This document shows positions 1-7,664 of a stretch of DNA of 21,776 nucleotides, piece by piece. This DNA is from Alistipes sp. (GTDB lineage Bacteria; Bacteroidota; Bacteroidia; Bacteroidales; Rikenellaceae): the NCBI GenBank assembly GCA_017436185.1, contig JAFSDP010000009.1, forward strand, positions 1-21,776. Direction: 5' to 3'. The notes under the pieces were generated by a model that was not told the DNA's origin, ran no database searches, and saw only the letters and a program-made list of their open reading frames with translations. Both the position numbers and the translations under genes were made by a program. The stretch's first letter is position 1. The number at the start of each line of letters is the position of its first letter.

Positions 1-244
1 GCTCGTTTTCAAGCCCCATTTTTTGGGGTTTCTCCCTTTTCGATCCTTGATACCACGGCAATTTGGTCTCTCCCAGGCTGATAATCTTACCGCTACGACC
101 ATCCTCATCCACCTGGAACACAAAGCCTCGTATGGTATCGTCGGCATAGTAATCGCCGACTTTATAAGAACTCTTATTCTGAGCATAGACCGAAGCGATA
201 CTTACCACGAAAAGTACCACTAAAATTCCCAAAATGCGTTTCAT
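1..244 (-). CDS. Secreted protein of unknown function (partial, N-terminal part)
   Basis: Reading the minus strand from the ATG at 244-242 gives 81 codons that run off the window edge. The protein starts with a clear signal peptide (MKRILGILVVLFVVSIASVYAQ, cleavage likely after the Ala of YAQ), so it is exported. The mature start has a short domain with the pattern VGDYY, then GFVFQVDEDG and GKIISLGE. In Bacteroidota this pattern is familiar from small secreted proteins in which a 'G-x-V-F-x-V-D-x-x-G' strand is followed by 'G-x-I-x-S-L'. No function is established. A -7 promoter box lies at 276-283. The C-terminal part is outside the window, so fold and length cannot be judged. Confidence 0.8.
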   Translation of the reverse strand, partial: MKRILGILVVLFVVSIASVYAQNKSSYKVGDYYADDTIRGFVFQVDEDGRSGKIISLGETKLPWYQGSKREKPQKMGLENE

Positions 245-275
245 GACAACAGTGCAATTAAAGTAAAACCTAAAA

Positions 276-283
276 CAAAGGTA
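276..283 (-). promoter_or_regulatory. Bacteroidota -7 promoter box (TACCTTTG)
   Basis: The minus strand reads TACCTTTG, an exact match to the TAnnTTTG -7 consensus of the Bacteroidota primary sigma factor, 32 bases upstream of the partial secreted-protein gene. A TTG lies 16 bases further upstream, slightly closer than the usual 19-20. The surrounding string GCTACCTTTG is the same as before malQ and before the small membrane protein gene. Confidence 0.6.
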
Positions 284-534
284 GCAAAAAAGAGGATAGC
301 AAGATACCGCGATCATGAAATTTTGCCCCGACAGGACGAAAAATTTGATTAATATGCTCCAAGTGTAACAGGGAATTTCCAATATCCCAACATCCTAGTT
401 AAATCATTTAACTCATTGAGCCAGTGGAAATTACTGAATATTGCAAATAATGTGTTTGGCCCTTAAGATGTTGGTATAGAATAAATTAGACTATCTGAAA
501 TCTTTTTTTAGGTTACCCCTGTGATATATTAATC

Positions 535-569
535 AAAAAAAAGGTGCCCACCCAAGAAAGGTGGACACC
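535..569 (-). terminator. Rho-independent terminator of malQ
   Basis: On the minus strand, about 30 bases after the malQ stop, a 10-bp stem (GGTGTCCACC with GGTGGGCACC, one G-U pair) closes a short loop and is followed by eight T residues (535-542 read as A on plus). Confidence 0.85.
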
Positions 570-598
570 CGCACGCTGTTTCATTAACCTAACCTTTT

Positions 599-3058
599 TT
601 AGCGGCCGCTCTCTTTGATTTTGCGACGAATCATCTGATTCATCTCATCCGCCGAGAGCAACTCCTCCAGCGTCATATGCATACGGTAGCGCCAATAGTG
701 ACGGGAGTTGGCCGGCACATTGATGCGCTCCTCGTTGGGATTTTCTCTACGCAGCTTACCATCCATCGCCACCCAATCCTGCCAGGGCAGAATGGTCAGC
801 ATGGCAGGCGACTTGAGGTGCTGCTCGACCACCAACTCGCAAATCCACGGCTCACAGAAGTAGGGAGCCTCGCCCCAGGCGCCGAGCACCTGGTTGAAGA
901 AACGCTGCGAGAGGGCACGATCCTCCTCCCACCAGGCACGGATGGGGTTCATATCGTGGGTCGAGGTGGTGCACACCGACAGGTAGGGGTAGTGCTGCGG
1001 ATGGGCAAACTCCACTTGCGGGTCTTTGGGCATACGCTGAATCTCGAGCGAGAGAATCTGCTCGCCCTCCATTACCGAAGGTACGCAGTGGGGAATCATA
1101 CCCAAATCCTCGCCACATACCAACATACCCGTAGCCTCGATCAGGGGCGGGAGCTTCTTCATCGCCTCGCCATACCAGAAGTCGTTGTGGCGGTAGTAGA
1201 AGAAGTCGTTGTAGAGGTGGTTGTAGGCCTCCTTCTGGTCGCCCGGCAACTGCTGGTAGCAGCTCGTCGAGTGGGCCGAAATGCGGGGATGGTAGTGACC
1301 TCGCTTGTACTTATCCTCGATGAAGAGTACGTTGTCCGTGGCCTCGATGGGGGCGGTGTGCCAATCGGGGTTGAAGCGGAAGCCGTAGCTTTGAATCTCA
1401 TCCACCGAGAAGGGCAGGGCGGGGTTAAAGCGACCCAGCAGGGCGTTGCAAGCTTCCAGCGGAATCTCCCAGATGCGGAAGAAACCGAGGATGTGGTCGA
1501 TGCGGTAGGCATCGAAATACTCGGCCATCTTTACAAAGCGGGCCTTCCACCAGGCGTAGCCGTCCTCGGCCATCTTGGTCCAGTTGTAGGTCGGGAAGCC
1601 CCAATTCTGGCCCATCACCGAGAAATCATCGGGCGGAGCACCCGCCGACGAATCCATATTGAAGAGCTCGGGGTTGGCCCACGCATCGACACTCGTGCGC
1701 GAAATACCGATCGGAATATCACCCTTCAGCACGACCCCCTTCGAGTGGGCGTAGTCACGCACGGCACGCAGCTGACGGTCGAGGTGGAACTGCACGAAGT
1801 GGTTGAATGCCACATCCTCGGGGTGCTCCTCTTCGTATTTCGCAGCCTTGGCGGCGGTGTATTTGCTCCACTTGCCCCAGGTGTTGAAGTCGGGCGTCGA
1901 GAAGGCGTCACGCAGGGCGCAGAAGACGGCATAGGGGCGCAACCAATGGCTGTTCGTGGCCATAAACTCCTTGAAGGCCTTGGTGCGGAAGGTCTTTTTG
2001 CCCTCCTGGCGGTAGATGGCCCACAGGTAGGCTCGCTTGGCCTCATTGACACGCTCGTAGTCGATTTGCGTCAGGGCGTTCAGCTCTTGACCCAGTTGGC
2101 GATAACGCTCCATTTCGGCCTTGTCGTTCAGCTCGCCCACCTCTTCCAGACGCAGGAATTGGGGGTGCAGGGCAAAGGTCGAGTTGGCGTTGTAGGGGTA
2201 GGAGTCCTGCCAAGTGTTGGTCATCGTGGTGTCGTTGACGGGCAGAATCTGGATAATCGACTGCCCCGTCGAGGCGGCCCAATCGACCATCAATTTCAGG
2301 TCGTAGAACTCACCCACACCGAAGCTCTGCTCGGAGCGGAGTGCGAAGACCGGAATGGCCACACCGGCACCACGCCACACGGGGCGGTTGAAACGGGGAC
2401 GCAGGGCATCAATCAGCACCGAACCTTTCGAGGGTACGGGCTGTGCGAAGTAGTTGTTCTCGCCCAACTCCCAGCTTACCACCTCGCCCGTCTCACGCTT
2501 TACGATGACGAACTTGTACATAAACGGAAGCTGGAGCTTGTCGGCCTTCAGGTGGGCACTCCACACGGGGAAGTCGGCATCACTCATCTCGATACCCTTC
2601 TTCACCTCCCACTGTCCCAGGGCCTTGGCATCGCCCACCAGAATCACCTGCTCGTCGGGACGTACCTGGGCAATTTCGGCACGGATGACCACCTCGCCGA
2701 CCCCGATGGGTTGCTGCTTGGCTCGCTTCGTGCGGGCAAAGACACCCTCGGTAAACATCGTCGAGTAGAACGAACGATCGGCGGGCATCTGCTGCCAACG
2801 GTCGTAGATGTGGAGCGTGGTCATCTTGCCATCGAGGGTCAGACGGTGGGGTGCGCCCCATTCGGTACGGAGTGTGCGCTCGCTGTTGCGCAGCTCATAA
2901 TGATAAACGAGCTCCTCCGAGGTGGGCTTGAGGGTGCACTCCCACAAATCGCCACCGATGTAGTGCATCGGGTGCCCCTTCTTCGGGCCGTTCTCGGTCA
3001 CCACGTAGAGGTTTTCACCGTAGGTGGTGCGGTACTCGATTCTTAATTTTACATTCAT
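599..3058 (-). CDS. malQ: 4-alpha-glucanotransferase (amylomaltase, GH77) with two N-terminal starch-binding domains
   Basis: The 819-residue protein transfers alpha-1,4-glucan chains between acceptors (disproportionation of maltodextrins) in the cytoplasm; no signal peptide is visible. Residues about 1-95 and 120-215 look like two CBM20 starch-binding domains; the second contains the typical 'LGQWE' and 'YKFVI' strands. The GH77 barrel starts near 230 (SFGVGEFYDL). Catalytic residues are all present: nucleophile D521 in RIDH, acid/base E650 in GEDLG, and transition-state stabiliser D702 in THDMN. CBM20-CBM20-GH77 is the layout of plant DPE2 and of Bacteroidota MalQ, so the call is firm. The ATG at 3058 puts the first domain strand directly at the N-terminus. 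It is divergent from an MFS gene; the TACCTTTG promoter box at 3117-3124 leaves a leader of about 50 bases. A hairpin terminator follows the stop. Confidence 0.95.
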   Translation of the reverse strand: MNVKLRIEYRTTYGENLYVVTENGPKKGHPMHYIGGDLWECTLKPTSEELVYHYELRNSERTLRTEWGAPHRLTLDGKMTTLHIYDRWQQMPADRSFYSTMFTEGVFARTKRAKQQPIGVGEVVIRAEIAQVRPDEQVILVGDAKALGQWEVKKGIEMSDADFPVWSAHLKADKLQLPFMYKFVIVKRETGEVVSWELGENNYFAQPVPSKGSVLIDALRPRFNRPVWRGAGVAIPVFALRSEQSFGVGEFYDLKLMVDWAASTGQSIIQILPVNDTTMTNTWQDSYPYNANSTFALHPQFLRLEEVGELNDKAEMERYRQLGQELNALTQIDYERVNEAKRAYLWAIYRQEGKKTFRTKAFKEFMATNSHWLRPYAVFCALRDAFSTPDFNTWGKWSKYTAAKAAKYEEEHPEDVAFNHFVQFHLDRQLRAVRDYAHSKGVVLKGDIPIGISRTSVDAWANPELFNMDSSAGAPPDDFSVMGQNWGFPTYNWTKMAEDGYAWWKARFVKMAEYFDAYRIDHILGFFRIWEIPLEACNALLGRFNPALPFSVDEIQSYGFRFNPDWHTAPIEATDNVLFIEDKYKRGHYHPRISAHSTSCYQQLPGDQKEAYNHLYNDFFYYRHNDFWYGEAMKKLPPLIEATGMLVCGEDLGMIPHCVPSVMEGEQILSLEIQRMPKDPQVEFAHPQHYPYLSVCTTSTHDMNPIRAWWEEDRALSQRFFNQVLGAWGEAPYFCEPWICELVVEQHLKSPAMLTILPWQDWVAMDGKLRRENPNEERINVPANSRHYWRYRMHMTLEELLSADEMNQMIRRKIKESGR

Positions 3059-3116
3059 ATTTGCGGTTTTTGGTTAGTTCTTTGCTTGGGGTGTAACGGG
3101 CAAATTTACACCTATA

Positions 3117-3124
3117 CAAAGGTA
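3117..3124 (-). promoter_or_regulatory. -7 promoter box (TACCTTTG) of malQ
   Basis: The minus strand reads TACCTTTG, an exact TAnnTTTG match, 58 bases upstream of the malQ start. The -33 region is weak (TTAA where TTTG is expected). The string around it is nearly identical to the one at 276-293. Confidence 0.6.
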
Positions 3125-3242
3125 GCAAAAAAGTGGAGATTAACCCCTTGCCGCCACCCCCTTTTCCGCCGAACGGTTGAAAGGGGGCGACGAATGGCAG
3201 ATTTTGCCCTCCTTTTGGCGAACAACGAGGCCGAAAATGTTG

Positions 3243-3250
3243 TATTTTTG
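3243..3250 (+). promoter_or_regulatory. -7 promoter box (TATTTTTG) of the MFS gene
   Basis: TATTTTTG on the plus strand matches TAnnTTTG and lies 25 bases before the chosen start of the MFS gene. The nearest upstream TTTG (3214-3217) is 25 bases away, wider than the ideal. Its position rules out the in-frame upstream start codons at 3177 and 3237. Confidence 0.5.
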
Positions 3251-3275
3251 CCGCCGAGATGTAAGTTTGGAACTG

Positions 3276-4478
3276 ATGGAGCAGCACACGCAAAATACGC
3301 AACCGCACGAGCCCTTGTGGACGGCCAACTACCTGAAGGTGTGGTCGGCCAACTTTATGATTTTCTTCTCGTTTATGCTCCTTACCCCCTTGTTGCCCCT
3401 CTACCTGAACGATGAGTTCGGGGCCGATAAGGAGATGATCGGTTTTGTCTTGTCGGGCTACACGCTTACGGCACTGCTGATTCGCCCCTTTAGTGGCTAT
3501 TTGGTTGATAGTCTGCCCCGTAGAGTGGTGCTGCTGACCTCGTATGCCCTCTTTGCCCTCTTGTTTGCACTCTATCCCCTGGCCGGATCGTTGTGGCTGT
3601 TTGCGGTGGTGCGTACGCTGCACGGTGCTCCCTTTGGGGCGACTACGGTGGCCAACAGCACGGTAGCCATCGATGTGCTGCACACCTCCCGCCGTGCCGA
3701 GGGCATCGGCTTCTACGGCCTCTCGAACAACATCGCCACGGCCATCGGTCCCACCATTGCCCTGGTGATTTACGGAGCCTGCAAGAATTACGACCTGCTC
3801 TTTTGGTTGGCCTTTGCCGTCGCCTTTGCGGGGTTGGTGATTAACTCGACCCTCCGCCTGAAAACCTACGCCCCCAAGGCGGTGCGTCAGCCCCTCTCGT
3901 GGGATCGTTTTCTGCTGCTCGACGGGTGGAGTCAGGGGCTTTGTATGGTCGCTTACGCCTTCTCGTACGGCGTGCTCTCGACCTACATTGCCATCTATGG
4001 CAAAGACGAATTGGGCATCACCGAGGGCACGGGCCTCTTCTTTATGTTGCTCTCTTTGGGTTTGATCTTCTCCCGCTTGGTCGGCTCTCGCACACTGCGT
4101 CGGGGTCGGGTGGTGGAGAATGCCTCGGCGGGTGTGGTGATTTCGCTCTTCGGCTACCTCCTGTTTGCCGCCCTGCATACGCCGCTGGGTTATTATGGGG
4201 CTGCCCTTATCATCGGCTTGGGCAACGGCCATATGTTCCCCGCCTTCCAGACGATGTTCATCAATCTGGCCCCCAACGAACGACGTGGCACGGCCAACTC
4301 GACGCTGTTGGTGTCGTGGGATATCGGCATCGGTCTGGGTATTCTGGTGGGTGGCTCGGTGGCCGAGCATCTGGGCTACCACGCCGCCTTCTGGGTCGCC
4401 TGGGCGGTTAATGTGGTCGGGGTGCTCTTCTTCCTGTCATACGCCCGCCGCCACTTCCTGCAAAACCGTTTGCGGTAG
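3276..4478 (+). CDS. Major facilitator superfamily transporter, 12 TM
   Basis: A 400-residue, very hydrophobic protein with the length and layout of a 12-helix MFS permease. The first half has the loop 2-3 signature region 'SGYLVDSLPRR' (family form G-x-L-x-D-x-x-G-R-R/K), an 'RxxxG' in helix 4 (VRTLHGAPFGA), and a 'GP' pair in helix 5 (AIGPTIAL). The second half repeats the pattern less strictly (SRLVGSRTLRRGR). It resembles the AraJ/YfcJ-like efflux branch, but the substrate cannot be read from the sequence. The start at 3276 was chosen because it lies downstream of the promoter box and begins just before the first helix; an in-frame extension to 3177 would run through the promoter. Divergent transcription from malQ does not prove a shared pathway. 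Confidence 0.9.
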   Translation: MEQHTQNTQPHEPLWTANYLKVWSANFMIFFSFMLLTPLLPLYLNDEFGADKEMIGFVLSGYTLTALLIRPFSGYLVDSLPRRVVLLTSYALFALLFALYPLAGSLWLFAVVRTLHGAPFGATTVANSTVAIDVLHTSRRAEGIGFYGLSNNIATAIGPTIALVIYGACKNYDLLFWLAFAVAFAGLVINSTLRLKTYAPKAVRQPLSWDRFLLLDGWSQGLCMVAYAFSYGVLSTYIAIYGKDELGITEGTGLFFMLLSLGLIFSRLVGSRTLRRGRVVENASAGVVISLFGYLLFAALHTPLGYYGAALIIGLGNGHMFPAFQTMFINLAPNERRGTANSTLLVSWDIGIGLGILVGGSVAEHLGYHAAFWVAWAVNVVGVLFFLSYARRHFLQNRLR

Positions 4479-4551
4479 CGTCTGTATTTTCACAACAGCA
4501 TTTTCATTATCATCGGTCGTCAGCACCACACGGGGAGCGTCAGCGACCAAG

Positions 4552-4571
4552 TCCCCCTTCTCAAAGGGGGA
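4552..4571. repeat. C-run/G-run palindrome, possible terminator or dispersed repeat
   Basis: TCCCCCTT, a 4-base loop, and AAGGGGGA form a perfect 8-bp stem 73 bases after the MFS stop, followed by another GGGGGA (4576-4581). Sequences of this kind recur as intergenic repeats in many bacterial genomes. It may end MFS transcription, though only a short T stretch follows, so terminator use is uncertain. Confidence 0.5.
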
Positions 4572-4620
4572 TTTAGGGGGATTGTCTATATTTTATCTAT
4601 TTTAATAATTGACATTCTGT

Positions 4621-4751
4621 GAGTTGCAGCCTTTTGTCCTATCCGATAGGTGGGGCCACAGAAGAGAATACCGCTCAGCAAGCTTGCTTGAAAAAAGCGG
4701 TGTTCTTTTCTGTGGAGTTGCCATTGGCAACCAAAAGGCTGCAACTTTTTT
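4621..4751 (+). other. Cloverleaf-like structured element (15-bp outer stem enclosing three hairpins) followed by T-run
   Basis: The outer arms 4622-4636 (AGTTGCAGCCTTTTG) and 4732-4746 are perfectly complementary over 15 bases. Inside lie three consecutive hairpins with almost no unpaired bases between them: 4638-4650 (CCTATC/GATAGG), 4656-4715 (a 20-bp stem, 4656-4675 with 4696-4715, all paired if two G-U pairs are allowed, with a small AGCAAGCTTGCT palindrome in its loop) and 4717-4731 (GTTGCC/GGCAAC). Six T residues (4746-4751) follow on the plus strand only, which suggests a plus-strand transcript ends here. It could be a structured RNA, an elaborate terminator of the MFS transcript, or a small non-autonomous mobile element with terminal inverted repeats. 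No clear target-site duplication is visible. Confidence 0.6.
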
Positions 4752-4768
4752 CCATCTGTCGGTTGAGG

Positions 4769-4800
4769 TTTGCAAATTAGCCAAAAAGGTGCTATATTTG
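4769..4800 (+). promoter_or_regulatory. Promoter: TTTG, 20 bases, TATATTTG
   Basis: TTTG at 4769-4772 and TATATTTG at 4793-4800 are separated by 20 bases, an ideal Bacteroidota promoter. Transcription would start near 4806, giving a leader of roughly 18 bases before the ATG at 4824 and arguing against the in-frame ATG at 4812, which would leave almost no leader. Confidence 0.8.
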
Positions 4801-4823
4801 TAAAAACCATAATGCACTCTTCT

Positions 4824-6074
4824 ATGAAACCGATTCGATTCATACTCACCCTCTTGTTGCTTGTCGTGGCCCTGCCTCTTATGGCGCAAGGCGATTTGGT
4901 CACCATTCGAGGTGTCGTGCGTGACAGCCAGAGCGGTCGAGTTCTCCAAAACGTCAATCTGACGATTCCCGCCTCGAACATCGGTACCGTCTCGAACAGC
5001 GAGGGCGGCTTCTCGCTCAAGGTCTCGGCCGAGGCGCTGCGTGGCGGCGTCGCCTGCTCGCACCTGGGCTACCGCAATGCCTACCTTACGCTCGATGAGC
5101 TGAAGAAGAACAACTACAACGTGGTAGCTTGGATGGTCCCCATCAGCGTGCGAGTCGATGAGGTGGCCGTCTATGGTGGCAAGGCCCGTGATATTATGTT
5201 GGAGGCCGTGAGCCGCATCGCCGACAACTATCCCGACCACCAGAGCCTCTTCTCGGCCTTCTACCGTGAGACGATTCAGAAACGTCGCAACTACATCGGC
5301 ATCTCGGAGGCCGTAATGTCGCTCTACAAAAGCCCCTATACCCACCGTGAAATCTACCGAGACAGGGTGCGTATGGAGCGTGGCCGTCGTCTGGTAAGCC
5401 AGAGCGTGCGTGATACGGTGGCCGTGAAGATTGCCGGAGGCCCCTCGTTGGCCATTGCCTTGGATTTGGTTAAGAACGAAAACGAGATGCTCAACGCTGC
5501 CACGCTCGACTTCTACGATTTCGAGCTGGAGGAGCCGGTGATGCTCGACAGCCGTATGCACTTCGTGGTGCGTGCCCGCCCCCTCATTCAGCTCGATTAC
5601 GCCCTCTTCAAGGGTCGTTTCTACATCGATCAGGAGCGAATGTCCTTCACCCGAGCCGAGTTGGAGTTGGACCTCTCGGATCGAGATAAGGCCATCGCTG
5701 CGGTGTTGCGTCAACGCCCCGCAGGGTTGAAGGTGAAGCTCAACGAGGTGTCGTTTATCATTTCGTACCGCAACCAGGGCGACTTTACCTACTTGAACTA
5801 CATCCGCAGCACCTTCCGCTTCAAGTGCGATTGGCGACGTCTGTTCTTCTCCTCGCCCTTTACGGCTGTTTCGGAGATGGTGATGGTTGATCGTGACGAC
5901 AATGCCGAGCGCATCGAACACAAGGAGGCCTTCCGCTCAACGCACATCTTCTACGATATGGTCGATGATCGTTGGGAGGAGGATTATTGGCAGGAGTACA
6001 ACATCATCGAGCCGACCGAGTCGCTCGAAGAGGCGGTCGATAAGTTGCGCCGCCGCAACCAAGCCAACCAATAA
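4824..6074 (+). CDS. Secreted carboxypeptidase-regulatory-like domain protein
   Basis: The 416-residue protein starts with a signal peptide (MKPIRFILTLLLLVVALPLMAQ). Residues about 25-118 form a CarboxypepD_reg-like beta-sandwich (IRGVVRDSQSGRVLQNVNL, then GTVSNSEGGFSLKV and HLGYRNAYLTL), as found at the N-terminus of many TonB-linked outer-membrane proteins. The remaining 300 residues have no beta-barrel TonB signature; they resemble the C-terminal region of Bacteroidota periplasmic proteins that carry this domain and whose role is unknown. The first barrel-type box (DEVAVYGGKA, about 112-121) recalls the 'LDEVVV' segment before TonB plug domains, but no plug follows. It has its own promoter and a shared bidirectional terminator, so it is probably a single-gene unit. 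The function is not known. Confidence 0.85.
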   Translation: MKPIRFILTLLLLVVALPLMAQGDLVTIRGVVRDSQSGRVLQNVNLTIPASNIGTVSNSEGGFSLKVSAEALRGGVACSHLGYRNAYLTLDELKKNNYNVVAWMVPISVRVDEVAVYGGKARDIMLEAVSRIADNYPDHQSLFSAFYRETIQKRRNYIGISEAVMSLYKSPYTHREIYRDRVRMERGRRLVSQSVRDTVAVKIAGGPSLAIALDLVKNENEMLNAATLDFYDFELEEPVMLDSRMHFVVRARPLIQLDYALFKGRFYIDQERMSFTRAELELDLSDRDKAIAAVLRQRPAGLKVKLNEVSFIISYRNQGDFTYLNYIRSTFRFKCDWRRLFFSSPFTAVSEMVMVDRDDNAERIEHKEAFRSTHIFYDMVDDRWEEDYWQEYNIIEPTESLEEAVDKLRRRNQANQ

Positions 6075-6076
6075 AC

Positions 6077-6112
6077 AAAAAAGGGCTGCCCCGTCGAACA
6101 GTCCTTTTTTTT
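6077..6112. terminator. Bidirectional terminator between convergent genes
   Basis: A stem of GGGCTG (6083-6088) with CAGTCC (6099-6104, one G-U pair) has eight T residues on its right and six A residues on its left. It can therefore end transcription of the secreted-protein gene from the left and of the viaA-like gene from the right. Confidence 0.85.
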
Positions 6113-6118
6113 GTGCCG

Positions 6119-7660
6119 CTACCAATCTTGAAAACTCTTCAGCTCCTCCATCGAAGTTTTTTCGATGCGGTTGGTGCGGTGGCGATAGCTCCACAGCTCG
6201 TCGAAGATGCCCAGCAGCGAACGACACCCCATCGAGCCGATCATAAGGGCGTGAAACTTCACGTTGCGGGCCTGTTCTTGGACAATGCAGGTCAGGGTGA
6301 CGGGGTCGAAATCGTCGGCCAGAAAGTCCGAAATAAAGAGTACATCGGCCAACTGAAACTCCTCGCGCTTCAACATCTTAAGGGCCTGTTTTATGGCAGG
6401 TTTGAGGTCTGTGCCGCCATTGAAGGAGTGAATCAAAAACTCCTGAATCTTTTGGCGGTTGTTCTTCAAATCGCTCACATCCAGCACCTCGATGCGGGTC
6501 GAGAAGCTGATGACATAGCAGTGGCGACCCTCGGCCCTCGATTGGTCGATGAGCCCATAGCAGATGGCTTTGGCCACCTCTTCGGGTTTGCCCGACATCG
6601 AGCCACTCGTGTCGATGCAGACGATGTAGGGCCCTTTGCGGTCCGCTTGGAGGGTGGGTTGTTCGACCTGCTCTCGGATGCGGATGTGGGAGCGGAAATC
6701 GAAGGTCTGCAACCGTCGCTCGACATACTTTTTATAAAAGGTCTCCTCCAATCGTCGTTCGCCCAGCAGGGCCACCTCGGTCGGCAGCAGTGCATCGAGT
6801 CGATTGCTCTCACCCACGCCGTCGATGTCGGAGCGGGTGGCCGTGGGGTAGTGGATGCGGGTGTGACGCTCCCGCTCCCGGTAGCCGATCTCGGTGGCGG
6901 ATCGGGAGTCGCCCTTGCGCCCCAGCGCATCGAGCAAGGTGCGAATGGTGGGGTTGTTGCGACACAACGCCTCGACATTGCGCAGCAGCGTAACCGTCGT
7001 GCGATTCCACTGCCCGAAGTTGTTGCCCCACATCAGCGAAATGACCAACGGCGACATCCCCGAGGCGGAGTAGAAGGTGGTGATGCGGCTCGTCAGATCT
7101 CGCTCCAACTGCCGCCGCACCCGATTCAGCACCTCCAATTCGTAGGCCACCTCCTTGAGCCAGAGCGAACGATCCCAATCCTCCAAGAAGCCCTGACGCA
7201 GCAACGGGTATTCGGGTCCGAGGACGGTGTAAAACTCATCCACATAGAACTTTATGTCCAACTCCTGACGGGAGTAACGTCGCTCGAGATAGGGGTGTAG
7301 TTGCTCCCAATGGGCCTCGAATGTGCCGTCGTCGAAGTCCGAGCAGCGTTTCCACAAATCACGCTCGGCGGCAAAGGGGTTGTTCTGTTTGATGAAATCG
7401 ACCGTCTTGTCCAGGTACTCGACCACCTCGTCGATGGCCGGCTCGGCAATCCCCTCCACCGCCGTGCATCCATACAGCAGGTGGGAGTTCGAGGCGATGG
7501 CATCGAGCGTACGCTTCACACTCTCGTCGATGGCCGCATCACGTCCCCCCTCCTCGCCCTCTTGCGGGGCAGGGATGAGGTCGGCGTTGTAACCCGACGA
7601 AGCGGCCTCTTCACGAAGCCGCTCGATGAGGTAGTTGCGTAGTTGCTCTTTGGTTGCCAT
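6119..7660 (-). CDS. viaA: ViaA-like VWA (CoxE-type) protein, partner of the RavA-like ATPase
   Basis: A 513-residue soluble protein. The C-terminal third is a von Willebrand factor A domain with an intact MIDAS metal site: D350-T-S-G-S (in VCIDTSGSMSG), a Thr in 'GGTDLKPA', and Asp in 'FISDFLAD'. The N-terminal 340 residues are helical with no recognised domain, as in E. coli ViaA (about 480 residues). In E. coli, ViaA binds RavA and stimulates its ATPase; the pair is linked to respiratory complexes and aminoglycoside sensitivity. The gene starts 4 bases after the stop of the RavA-like gene, so the two are almost certainly co-translated. I chose the symbol from gene order and domain layout; sequence similarity to E. 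coli ViaA outside the VWA domain was not measured. Confidence 0.8.
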   Translation of the reverse strand: MATKEQLRNYLIERLREEAASSGYNADLIPAPQEGEEGGRDAAIDESVKRTLDAIASNSHLLYGCTAVEGIAEPAIDEVVEYLDKTVDFIKQNNPFAAERDLWKRCSDFDDGTFEAHWEQLHPYLERRYSRQELDIKFYVDEFYTVLGPEYPLLRQGFLEDWDRSLWLKEVAYELEVLNRVRRQLERDLTSRITTFYSASGMSPLVISLMWGNNFGQWNRTTVTLLRNVEALCRNNPTIRTLLDALGRKGDSRSATEIGYRERERHTRIHYPTATRSDIDGVGESNRLDALLPTEVALLGERRLEETFYKKYVERRLQTFDFRSHIRIREQVEQPTLQADRKGPYIVCIDTSGSMSGKPEEVAKAICYGLIDQSRAEGRHCYVISFSTRIEVLDVSDLKNNRQKIQEFLIHSFNGGTDLKPAIKQALKMLKREEFQLADVLFISDFLADDFDPVTLTCIVQEQARNVKFHALMIGSMGCRSLLGIFDELWSYRHRTNRIEKTSMEELKSFQDW

Positions 7661-7664
7661 TTGT

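Larger units (their letters stand above)
245..598. other. AT-rich intergenic region with a 17-bp palindrome
   Basis: No convincing gene is seen in these 354 bases. The right end holds the malQ terminator (535-569) and the left end the promoter at 276-283. In between, 397-413 is a perfect odd palindrome (AGTTAAAT, C, ATTTAACT) that could be an operator or simply an AT-rich chance dyad. The region is clearly richer in A and T than the genes on its right. Confidence 0.5.
4479..4823. other. Intergenic region holding a GGGGGA-type palindrome and a cloverleaf-like inverted repeat
   Basis: No protein gene is supported in these 345 bases. From left to right they hold a C-run/G-run hairpin (4552-4571), a short AT stretch, a multi-branched inverted-repeat structure (4621-4751, listed separately), and the promoter of the next gene (4769-4800). 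Confidence 0.7.

Noticed and set aside
397..413. Perfect 17-base AT palindrome as operator
   Set aside because: No gene start lies close enough on either side to support regulation; in AT-rich DNA a dyad like this can arise by chance.
677..3046. A 789-codon open frame antisense to malQ
   Set aside because: It lies fully opposite a gene with all catalytic residues; its amino-acid composition (rich in G, V, H, L) and lack of domains are typical of the reverse strand of GC-rich coding DNA.
3015..4382. 455-codon minus-strand frame opposite the MFS gene
   Set aside because: Composition rich in Q, H, R and G, no domain, and it overlaps the start of malQ.
4602..5921. 439-codon minus-strand frame opposite the secreted carboxypeptidase-regulatory-like gene
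   Set aside because: The plus-strand protein has a signal peptide, a known domain and an ideal promoter; the opposite frame reads through the cloverleaf element and has no motif.
6113..7300. Long plus-strand open frame opposite the viaA-like gene
   Set aside because: Shadow of the VWA gene; no start context, no recognisable motif and it begins inside the bidirectional terminator region.
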